Source of the DNA: Comamonadaceae bacterium
GTDB taxonomy: Bacteria > Pseudomonadota > Gammaproteobacteria > Burkholderiales > Burkholderiaceae_C
DNA length: 37,505 bases
Assembly: GCA_947450645.1 (NCBI GenBank)
Contig: CANFWH010000020.1
Span: 1 to 37,505, forward strand
Reading direction: 5' to 3'
The position numbers and the translations under genes were made by a program. Positions 31,403-37,505 of this stretch are shown here, in pieces; position 1 is the first letter of the stretch; the number at the start of each line of letters is the position of its first letter. The notes beneath the pieces are model-generated. The model was not told where the DNA came from. It saw only the letters and a list, made by a program, of their open reading frames with translations, and made no database searches.

Positions 31403-32127
31403 GTACCGTAGCGTCGTCAACTCCAGAGATCATCCGCATCGAAGGCCTAGAGGCTTGGTACGGCGAGTCACACATCTTGCATGGCGTGGATATCAGCGTG
31501 CGGCAAGGCGAGGTTGTGACCTTACTCGGTCGCAATGGCGCTGGTCGTACAACGCTTTTGCGATCCATCATGGGCCTGGTGGGCGCACGCAAGGGCTCAA
31601 TTCAAATTCACGGCAAAGAATCCATCAAACTTGCGACGCACCAAGTGGCAAGGCTTGGCGTGGGTTATTGCCCCGAAGAGCGCGGTATTTTTTCGTCGCT
31701 CTCCACGTTTGAGAATTTGATGCTGCCGCCACAACTCAAAGGGATGCCAAAGGGCATGTCAGTGGACGAAATTTACGGTATGTTTAGCAATCTGCAAGAA
31801 CGCGCCAATAGCCCTGGCACACGCCTCTCAGGTGGCGAGCAACAGATGCTGGCGGTGGCGCGAATCTTGCGCACGGGCGCAAACATTTTGCTGCTTGACG
31901 AGATCTCTGAAGGTCTTGCGCCCGTGATTGTGCAAAAGCTGGCGACCATGATTTTGGACTTGAAAAAACGCGGTATGACCATTGTTCTGGTCGAGCAAAA
32001 CTTCCGTTTTGCGGCACCACTGGCGGATCGCTTCTATGTGATGGAACACGGACAAATTGTGCAAAACTTTACGCAGTCCGAGTTGCCCGAAAAGATGGAA
32101 ATGCTGCATACTTTTTTAGGTGTGTGA
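31399..32127 (+). CDS. livF: Liv-type ABC transporter ATP-binding protein LivF with Arg in Walker A
   Basis: A 242-aa ATPase. Its P-loop reads GRNGAGRTT (about residues 45-53): the invariant Lys is Arg, from a CGT codon. The rest is intact: LSGGEQQ signature, Walker B LLLDEISEGLAP, and LVEQNFRFA with the switch region. I recall that Arg variants occur in other LivF-like proteins, so activity may be kept, or one ATP site may be weak. Compare the first cassette, where LivF has GRNGAGKTT. It overlaps livG by four bases. Confidence 0.9.
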   Translation: MSTVASSTPEIIRIEGLEAWYGESHILHGVDISVRQGEVVTLLGRNGAGRTTLLRSIMGLVGARKGSIQIHGKESIKLATHQVARLGVGYCPEERGIFSSLSTFENLMLPPQLKGMPKGMSVDEIYGMFSNLQERANSPGTRLSGGEQQMLAVARILRTGANILLLDEISEGLAPVIVQKLATMILDLKKRGMTIVLVEQNFRFAAPLADRFYVMEHGQIVQNFTQSELPEKMEMLHTFLGV

Positions 32128-32175
32128 CGATAGATTCTTTGAATGCTTTTTAACTTTACTAACTAGGGGATTTTT

Positions 32176-33384
32176 ATGAAATTTTTTACCAAAACATCCG
32201 CTGCGCTTGGCGTAGCTTGTCTTTTAGCAGCGCAGCTTTCCAGCACATCGGCTATGGCCGCTGACGTGGTGATTGGCGATATTGACGATATGTCAGGGCT
32301 TTATGCCGACGTGATTGGCCAAGGCGGCGTGGAAGCAGCCAAGATGGCGATTGCTGACTTTGGCGGCAAGGTGCTCGGGCGCAACATTGTGTTGCTCACC
32401 GCAGACCACCAAAATAAGCCCGATCTGGGTTCATCCAAATACCGCGAATGGGCAGACCAAAATGGACTCAATATGCTGCTTGGCGGCTCTAACACTGGCG
32501 TGAGCATCGCTATGTCCAAAGTAGCGGTGGCGAAGAAAGTACCTTTCATCGCCATTGGCGCTGCGGGTGCATCGCTCACCAATGCAGACTGCACGCCCTA
32601 CACCGTTCACTACGCCTACGACACCACGGCACTTGCCAACGGAACGGCCAGCGTGATGACGCAGCAAGGTGGCAAGAGCTGGTACTTCCTCACGGCTGAC
32701 TACGCCTTTGGCACGCAGCTGCAAGACGCCGCCACCAAGGTGGTAGTGGCAAACGGCGGCAAATCTGTTGGCTCTGTGCGCGTGCCACTATCGGCCTCGG
32801 ATTTCTCTTCCTTCTTATTGCAAGCACAGGGCTCTAAAGCGCAGGTGCTGGGGCTTTCCAATGCGGGCAATGACTTCACCAACTCGCTTAAAGCCGCCAA
32901 AGAATTTGGCATCGACAAAACCATGAAGCCTGCGGCTCTCTTGGCCTTCATCAGCGACATTCACAGCCTTGGCCTGCAAACCGCGCAAGGGCTTTATTTG
33001 ACAACAGGCTGGTATTGGGACACCAATGCTGAAACACGCGCCTTTGGTAAACGCTTCTTTGAAAAAATGAAGAAGGAGCCGACGATGAATCAGGCGGCGT
33101 ATTACTCGGCAACGCTGACTTATCTCAATGCCGTTAAAGCGGCTGGAACAACGGACTCTGACAAAGTGATGGCGGCGATGAAAAAAGTCAAAATCAACGA
33201 CATGTTTGCCAAAGGCGGCTACATCCGTGCTGATGGCGTGATGGTGCACGATATGTACGTGATGCAAGTTAAAACACCCGCAGAATCCAAGTATCCATGG
33301 GACTACTACAAGCAAGTGAAAAAGATGTCGGGGGAAGAGGCGTTTGGCCCACTCTCTACGACTTGCCCAGCCTTGAAGAAATAA
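32176..33384 (+). CDS. livK: Liv-type periplasmic substrate-binding protein (second cassette)
   Basis: A 402-aa secreted protein. A signal peptide of about 29 residues ends SAMA before ADVVIGDIDDMSG. Peripla_BP_6 features follow: GGVEAAKMAIADFGG, LLGGSNTGVSIAMSKVAVAKKVPFI and TADYAFGTQLQDA. AGGGGA precedes the ATG. It has little resemblance to the 11.5-kb binding protein beyond the fold, so the two cassettes likely take different ligands. Aromatic-acid-type or amide ligands are possible; none is shown. Confidence 0.9.
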   Translation: MKFFTKTSAALGVACLLAAQLSSTSAMAADVVIGDIDDMSGLYADVIGQGGVEAAKMAIADFGGKVLGRNIVLLTADHQNKPDLGSSKYREWADQNGLNMLLGGSNTGVSIAMSKVAVAKKVPFIAIGAAGASLTNADCTPYTVHYAYDTTALANGTASVMTQQGGKSWYFLTADYAFGTQLQDAATKVVVANGGKSVGSVRVPLSASDFSSFLLQAQGSKAQVLGLSNAGNDFTNSLKAAKEFGIDKTMKPAALLAFISDIHSLGLQTAQGLYLTTGWYWDTNAETRAFGKRFFEKMKKEPTMNQAAYYSATLTYLNAVKAAGTTDSDKVMAAMKKVKINDMFAKGGYIRADGVMVHDMYVMQVKTPAESKYPWDYYKQVKKMSGEEAFGPLSTTCPALKK

Positions 33385-33406
33385 ACCCATACCACTCGCC
33401 ACGATC

Positions 33407-34291
33407 ATGACTGATTTTTTTGGTATTCCCATTCCCCTTTTGCTTGGGCAACTTTTGCTCGGGCTGGTGAATGGCTCTTTCTATGCCTTACTCAGTCTAG
33501 GCTTGGCGGTGATTTTTGGCTTGCTCGGCGTGGTCAACTTTGCGCACGGTGCGTTCTACATGCTCGGAGCCTTTGCTGCGTGGGTTGGCCTTGATCTGCT
33601 GGGCATCAACTATTGGCTGGCGCTTCTGCTCTCGCCCTTGGTAGTGGGGACTTTGGGTATTGTTTTAGAGCGCCTATTCCTGCGTCATTTGTACAAAGTC
33701 GATCCGCTGTATGGACTCTTGCTGACTTTTGGCCTTGCCTTGATTGCTGAGGGCGTACTGCGCGAGCTCTACGGCTCTTCAGGCCAAAGCTATCCTGTAC
33801 CCGAACTGTTGCAAGACTCAGTCAATCTAGGCTTCATGATTTTGCCGATCTATCGCGCGTGGGTTATCGTGGCCTCGCTCGTGGTGTGCTTCTCGACTTG
33901 GTTTGTGATTGAAAAAACATCGTTGGGATCGACGCTACGCGCCGCAACCGAAAATCCAAAATTGGTTCAAGCCTTTGGCATTAATGTCCCTGTGATCGTG
34001 ATGCTCACTTACGGCGCAGGCGTTGCCTTGGCGGCGTTTGCAGGTGTTTTGTCTGCTCCCATTATTCAAGTCTCGCCGCTGATGGGCTCGTCCTTAGTCA
34101 CGGTCGTTTTTGCAGTCGTCGTCATCGGCGGCATGGGCTCCATCATGGGCGCCATTGTGAGCGGCTTGGTGCTGGGCGTGATTGAGGGCTTGACCAAAGT
34201 GATCTATCCAGAAGCATCCAACATTGTGGTCTTTGTCATCATGGCGATTGTCCTTTTTTGGCGGCCTGCAGGCTTTTTTGGGAAAGACTAA
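33407..34291 (+). CDS. livH: Liv-type ABC transporter permease LivH (second cassette)
   Basis: A 294-aa membrane permease of normal length. LAVIFGLLGVVNFAHGAFYMLGAF (about residues 33-56) is the LivH hallmark and LRAATENPKLVQAFGINV (about 178-195) the coupling segment facing LivG/LivF. VFAVVVIGGMGSIMGA and FWRPAGFFGKD are typical ends. It begins 22 bases after the binding-protein gene; the livM start follows its stop after four bases. Confidence 0.93.
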   Translation: MTDFFGIPIPLLLGQLLLGLVNGSFYALLSLGLAVIFGLLGVVNFAHGAFYMLGAFAAWVGLDLLGINYWLALLLSPLVVGTLGIVLERLFLRHLYKVDPLYGLLLTFGLALIAEGVLRELYGSSGQSYPVPELLQDSVNLGFMILPIYRAWVIVASLVVCFSTWFVIEKTSLGSTLRAATENPKLVQAFGINVPVIVMLTYGAGVALAAFAGVLSAPIIQVSPLMGSSLVTVVFAVVVIGGMGSIMGAIVSGLVLGVIEGLTKVIYPEASNIVVFVIMAIVLFWRPAGFFGKD

Positions 34292-34295
34292 CGCC

Positions 34296-35252
34296 ATGAC
34301 GACTTCGTTCTCTTCTCAAAAATCTGCTGCCATTTTTTATGGCGCACTTGTGCTGCTAGCCCTTGCTGCGCCTTGGCTTGGCATTTATCCCGTTTACTTG
34401 ATGACGCTGTATTGCTACGCCATTTTTGCTTGCGCATTCAATTTACTCTTGGGCTATGGCGGTATGTTGTCTTTTGGTCATGCCGCTTACTTTGGGGTCG
34501 CGTCTTATGTGACAGGTTGGCTCATGACGGAGCACAACTGGTCCACACTGACAGCCTTGGGCGCTGGCACGCTAGCAGCTTGCGCGCTGGGTCTCGTGAT
34601 CGGATTGATTGCCATCAAACGCTCTGGGATTTACTTCGCCATGATTACGCTTGCACTTGCACAAGTGGTCTATTTCTTCTGTTTGCAAGCACCTTTTACA
34701 GGCGGTGAAAACGGCATCCAAGGCATCCCACGCGGTGACTTGCTGGGCATCGTCTCACTTAAAGATGATATCGTTATGTATTACTTCGTGCTCGCGGTTT
34801 TGATTGCGATATTTTTACTGATCCGCCGCGTCGTCAGTTCACCTTTTGGTCAGGTGCTCGCGGCCATTCGTGACAACGAGCCACGCGCCATTTCGCTAGG
34901 CTACTTCGCTGACAAGCACAAGATGCTGGTGTTTGTACTCTCGGCCACGATCGCTGGTCTGGCGGGTTCGCTCAAATCTTTGGTGCTTGGGTTTTCTGCA
35001 CTCTCCGATGTGCTGCAAAGCACGTCAGGCGAAGTGATTTTGATGACCATGCTGGGCGGCTCGGGTACGCTCTTTGGCCCTGTGCTGGGCGCTGGCATTG
35101 TCGTATCGCTGCAAGATATTCTGTCTGACCGCGTGGGCTCATGGGTGACCGTCATCATTGGCGTCATCTTTGTCGTGTGCGTACTTGCGTTTCGCAAAGG
35201 TATTGTGGGCGAAGCTTTAGCGTATTTGGCAAAACGCAAGTCAACATCATAG
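34296..35252 (+). CDS. livM: Liv-type ABC transporter permease LivM (second cassette)
   Basis: A 318-aa membrane permease from ATG 34296; the open frame runs upstream into livH. NLLLGYGGMLSFGHAAYFGVASY (about 49-71) is the LivM hallmark, FGQVLAAIRDNEPRAISLGY (about 186-205) the coupling segment, and GGSGTLFGPVLGAG lies near residue 263. It is the last gene of the cassette. A small gene follows 24 bases later. Confidence 0.93.
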   Translation: MTTSFSSQKSAAIFYGALVLLALAAPWLGIYPVYLMTLYCYAIFACAFNLLLGYGGMLSFGHAAYFGVASYVTGWLMTEHNWSTLTALGAGTLAACALGLVIGLIAIKRSGIYFAMITLALAQVVYFFCLQAPFTGGENGIQGIPRGDLLGIVSLKDDIVMYYFVLAVLIAIFLLIRRVVSSPFGQVLAAIRDNEPRAISLGYFADKHKMLVFVLSATIAGLAGSLKSLVLGFSALSDVLQSTSGEVILMTMLGGSGTLFGPVLGAGIVVSLQDILSDRVGSWVTVIIGVIFVVCVLAFRKGIVGEALAYLAKRKSTS

Positions 35253-35276
35253 AATCAACCTTTTAAGGAGCACATC

Positions 35277-35429
35277 ATGGCAAAAGGTATCCAAGGCGGC
35301 AAAGAAGCCAAAAAACCAAAAAAAGACAAATCTCCACCCAAATTGCCAACTGGCACGGCTGAACCCGTTCGCGCCACGATCGTGACCTCGATCATGCCAA
35401 AAGGCAAAGAGAAAAATAAATTCAAATAA
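35277..35429 (+). CDS. Small basic hypothetical protein (50 aa)
   Basis: A 50-aa Lys-rich protein (starts MAKGIQGGKEAKKPKKDKS, ends MPKGKEKNKFK) with a short Val/Ile/Thr stretch near residues 31-40. A perfect AAGGAG lies six bases before the ATG, the best ribosome site in this part of the window, so it is very likely translated. Composition suggests nucleic-acid binding or a disordered peptide. It sits 24 bases after livM and just before the rpsO promoter. I do not recognise a named family. Confidence 0.75.
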   Translation: MAKGIQGGKEAKKPKKDKSPPKLPTGTAEPVRATIVTSIMPKGKEKNKFK

Positions 35430-35442
35430 TTGAACTACCGCG

Positions 35443-35460
35443 CCCAGCTATAATGCTGGG
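35443..35460 (+). promoter_or_regulatory. rpsO promoter -10 flanked by an inverted repeat
   Basis: A consensus TATAAT (35449-35454) is framed exactly by CCCAGC (35443-35448) and GCTGGG (35455-35460). The -35 element is unclear: TTGAAC at 35430-35435 is only 13 bases away. The frame suggests either chance or a protein-binding operator over the -10 box. Confidence 0.6.
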
Positions 35461-35557
35461 TGTACAAGTTTTGCCTCAATTCTGAGGCGTTGCACGGTAC
35501 GGATCTGATTCATCTGTATCGCAAGTTGTGTGGCTATGCCACAGAAAGGGAATCACC
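35461..35557 (+). promoter_or_regulatory. Structured rpsO leader
   Basis: About 95 transcribed bases hold two hairpins: CCTCA-ATTC-TGAGG (35474-35487) and TGTGGC-TAT-GCCACA (35529-35543), the second ending two bases before the ribosome site AAAGGG. S15 autoregulates its own mRNA through leader structure in several bacteria, and this placement fits such control. No match to a specific known S15 motif is claimed. Confidence 0.5.
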
Positions 35558-35821
35558 ATGCTAAAAGCTACTATTGCTGAAGTTGTTAAAGCCAATGCAC
35601 GCGCTGCAAACGATACGGGCAGCTCCGAGGTGCAAGTTGCACTTTTGACCGCTCGCATCAACGAACTCACTCCTCACTTCAAACTCCACGCCAAAGACCA
35701 TCACGGTCGCCGCGGTTTGATCCGTATGGTGAATGCACGCCGCGGCTTGTTGGACTATTTGAAGTCCACCGACGCTGACCGTTACACCGCATTAATTGCG
35801 AAACTCGGTTTGCGTAAATAA
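35558..35821 (+). CDS. rpsO: 30S ribosomal protein S15
   Basis: An 87-aa ribosomal protein from ATG 35558; the frame extends ten codons further upstream into the leader hairpin, but that part has no ribosome site. [49 protein letters not shown] contains the S15 signature (H-x-x-D-x-x-x-R-R-G-L). It binds 16S rRNA in the central domain. It sits immediately before pnp, the usual order, with its own strong terminator between them. Confidence 0.98.
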   Translation: MLKATIAEVVKANARAANDTGSSEVQVALLTARINELTPHFKLHAKDHHGRRGLIRMVNARRGLLDYLKSTDADRYTALIAKLGLRK

Positions 35822-35841
35822 TCGCTTCCTAAAATTTAAAA

Positions 35842-35876
35842 GCGCCTGAGTTAGTCCACTAGCTCAGGCGTTTTTT
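35842..35876 (+). terminator. Terminator between rpsO and pnp
   Basis: CGCCTGAG (35843-35850) pairs with CTCAGGCG (35863-35870), with possible TTAG/CTAG extension into the loop, followed by six Ts. It should end most rpsO transcripts; read-through would feed pnp. Confidence 0.93.
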
Positions 35877-35934
35877 ACTTCTACGGAAACGGTTTTATTG
35901 TTGTTATTTATTGTTGTTAAGAAAGAAAAATACC

Positions 35935-37505
35935 ATGAGCATTTTTAATAAAGTTACCAAGACCTTCCAATGGGGTCAGCACACCGTCACGATGGAAACA
36001 GGCGAAATCGCTCGTCAAGCTGGCGGCGCCGTCATCGTCAATGTGGACGGCACCGTCGTCCTCGCCACCGTTGTGGCTTCCAAAACAGCCAAGGCTGGAC
36101 AAGATTTCTTCCCACTTACCGTTGATTACCTTGAAAAAACCTACGCCGCAGGCAAGATTCCTGGCAGCTTTTTTAAGCGCGAAGCCAAGCCTTCCGAGTA
36201 CGAGACCCTCACCTCGCGTTTGATTGACCGTCCGATTCGCCCTCTGTTTCCAGAAGGCTTTTTTAACGAGGTGCAAGTCGTCGTTCACACCTTGTCGTTA
36301 AACCCTGATGTTGAAGGCGACATTCCCGCTTTGATCGCCACCAGCGCAGCGCTTGCGATTAGCGGCATCCCGTTTGCTGAGCCTATCGGCGCAGCGCGCG
36401 TGGCCTACATCAATGGCGAATATGTGCTGAACCCAAGCAACACGCAGCTCAAAGATTCGCAGATGAATTTGGTCGTTGCAGGTACGGCTGGTGCGGTGCT
36501 GATGGTGGAATCTGAAGCACAGCAATTGCCAGAAGAAGTCATGCTAGGCGCGGTCGTGTTTGGTCACGAAGCGGGCAACGTGGCGATCAATGCCATCCAT
36601 GAACTCGTTCGCGATGCGGGCAAGCCAGCATGGGACTGGAAAGCTCCTGCTAAAGACGATGTTTTGATTGCAAAAGTGGGGGCACTCGTCGAAGAAAAAT
36701 TGGCTGCCGCTTATCAGTTGCGCAACAAACAGGCTCGCACTCACGCCACGCGTGAAGTCTACGCTTGGGTCAATGCAGGCTTGAAAGCCGAGGGCGTTAC
36801 TTTTGATGCTGTCGCCGTTGAGAGCATGCTGTTTGACATCGAAGCCAAAATCGTTCGTAGTCAAATTTTGGCAGGCGAGCCACGTATTGATGGCCGCGAC
36901 ACACGCACCGTTCGCGCGATTGAAATTCGCAACTCGGTGTTGCCACGCACACACGGCTCTAGCCTGTTCACACGCGGCGAGACGCAGGCCTTGGTTGTGA
37001 CGACACTCGGCACAGAGCGTGATGCGCAGCGTATCGACGCGCTGTCTGGCGAATACCAAGACAACTTCATCTTCCACTACAACATGCCTCCGTTCGCCAC
37101 AGGCGAAACAGGCCGTGTCGGCACGCCTAAGCGCCGCGAAATTGGTCACGGTCGTTTGGCTAAGCGTGCCTTGATTGCCGTGTTGCCAACTAAAGAAGAG
37201 TTCCCGTACACGATGCGCGTGGTCTCCGAGATCACCGAATCCAATGGCTCCTCCTCAATGGCTTCGGTCTGCGGCGGTTGCCTCTCCATGATGGACGCTG
37301 GCGTGCCTTTGAAAGCACATGTGGCAGGTATCGCCATGGGCTTGATTAAAGACGGCAACAAGTTTGCAGTGCTCACCGACATCTTGGGCGACGAAGACCA
37401 TTTGGGCGATATGGACTTTAAAGTGGCAGGTACCACCAACGGTATTACCGCACTGCAAATGGACATCAAAATCCAAGGCATTACCAAAGAAATCATGCAA
37501 GTGGC
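35935..37505 (+). CDS. pnp: Polyribonucleotide nucleotidyltransferase (PNPase), 3' end outside window
   Basis: The first 523 codons are present; full-length PNPase is about 700 aa, so the end of the second RNase PH domain and the KH and S1 RNA-binding domains are missing. Visible are the first RNase PH domain ([33 protein letters not shown]), the helical linker, and the second RNase PH domain ([67 protein letters not shown]). The last holds the catalytic Asp residues. It degrades RNA phosphorolytically and joins the degradosome. The start ATG has only a weak AAGAAAG upstream. Confidence 0.98.
   Translation, partial: MSIFNKVTKTFQWGQHTVTMETGEIARQAGGAVIVNVDGTVVLATVVASKTAKAGQDFFPLTVDYLEKTYAAGKIPGSFFKREAKPSEYETLTSRLIDRPIRPLFPEGFFNEVQVVVHTLSLNPDVEGDIPALIATSAALAISGIPFAEPIGAARVAYINGEYVLNPSNTQLKDSQMNLVVAGTAGAVLMVESEAQQLPEEVMLGAVVFGHEAGNVAINAIHELVRDAGKPAWDWKAPAKDDVLIAKVGALVEEKLAAAYQLRNKQARTHATREVYAWVNAGLKAEGVTFDAVAVESMLFDIEAKIVRSQILAGEPRIDGRDTRTVRAIEIRNSVLPRTHGSSLFTRGETQALVVTTLGTERDAQRIDALSGEYQDNFIFHYNMPPFATGETGRVGTPKRREIGHGRLAKRALIAVLPTKEEFPYTMRVVSEITESNGSSSMASVCGGCLSMMDAGVPLKAHVAGIAMGLIKDGNKFAVLTDILGDEDHLGDMDFKVAGTTNGITALQMDIKIQGITKEIMQV

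Overview
The window is a piece of a betaproteobacterial chromosome, most likely Burkholderiales. This is inferred from the rpsO-pnp pair, two complete branched-chain-amino-acid-type (Liv) ABC cassettes, the threonate/erythronate (ltnD-otnKCI) operon and the general protein character. The genus cannot be fixed from the sequence alone.

1-5.8 kb: a tRNA-Glu and tRNA-Asp pair, followed by an integrated mobilizable element of about 5.65 kb (141-5794) inserted in the 3' end of tRNA-Asp. The 18-bp end of the tRNA is repeated at the far boundary with one mismatch, and the displaced terminator of the tRNA lies just beyond. The element carries a tyrosine integrase broken by a -1 frameshift, a winged-helix replication-initiator-like gene with four tandem iterons, a MOBQ/MobA-MobL relaxase diverging from a MobC/TraD-like gene with an IncQ-like oriT candidate between them, a two-gene cargo operon (small RDxSNRL-repeat protein plus HNH-like nuclease), an unknown coiled-coil protein and a hairpin-rich spacer. 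It looks like a small mobilizable plasmid that became an integrative element.

5.8-22.1 kb: catabolic chromosome. An enoyl-CoA hydratase faces a long leftward set of genes: MDR dehydrogenase, ltnD, otnK, otnC, otnI, MFS transporter, then livK-livG-livF-livH-livM and an OFA-like MFS transporter. LtnD/OtnI/OtnK/OtnC together form the known L-threonate/D-erythronate route to dihydroxyacetone phosphate. Diverging from the MDR gene across only 35 bp is a rightward operon of an SDR, a second crotonase, YghU and a second GST.

22.1-28.7 kb: a defence cluster on the + strand: higB-higA, hsdR seven bases after higA, an hsdM-hsdS fusion, and dinD. The higB promoter is near consensus and carries an 8-bp inverted repeat that fits a HigA operator, so the toxin-antitoxin repressor may control the restriction system. 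A 28-bp perfect palindrome and phased AACGTT boxes separate hsdMS from dinD.

28.7-37.5 kb: an HPP membrane protein, a YhiN-type flavoprotein, a second Liv cassette (livG-livF-livK-livH-livM, with Arg for the Walker A Lys in LivF), a conserved-looking 50-aa basic protein, rpsO with a structured leader and strong terminator, and the first 523 codons of pnp, which runs off the window.

All functions are assigned by reading motifs and family resemblance; no database search was possible.
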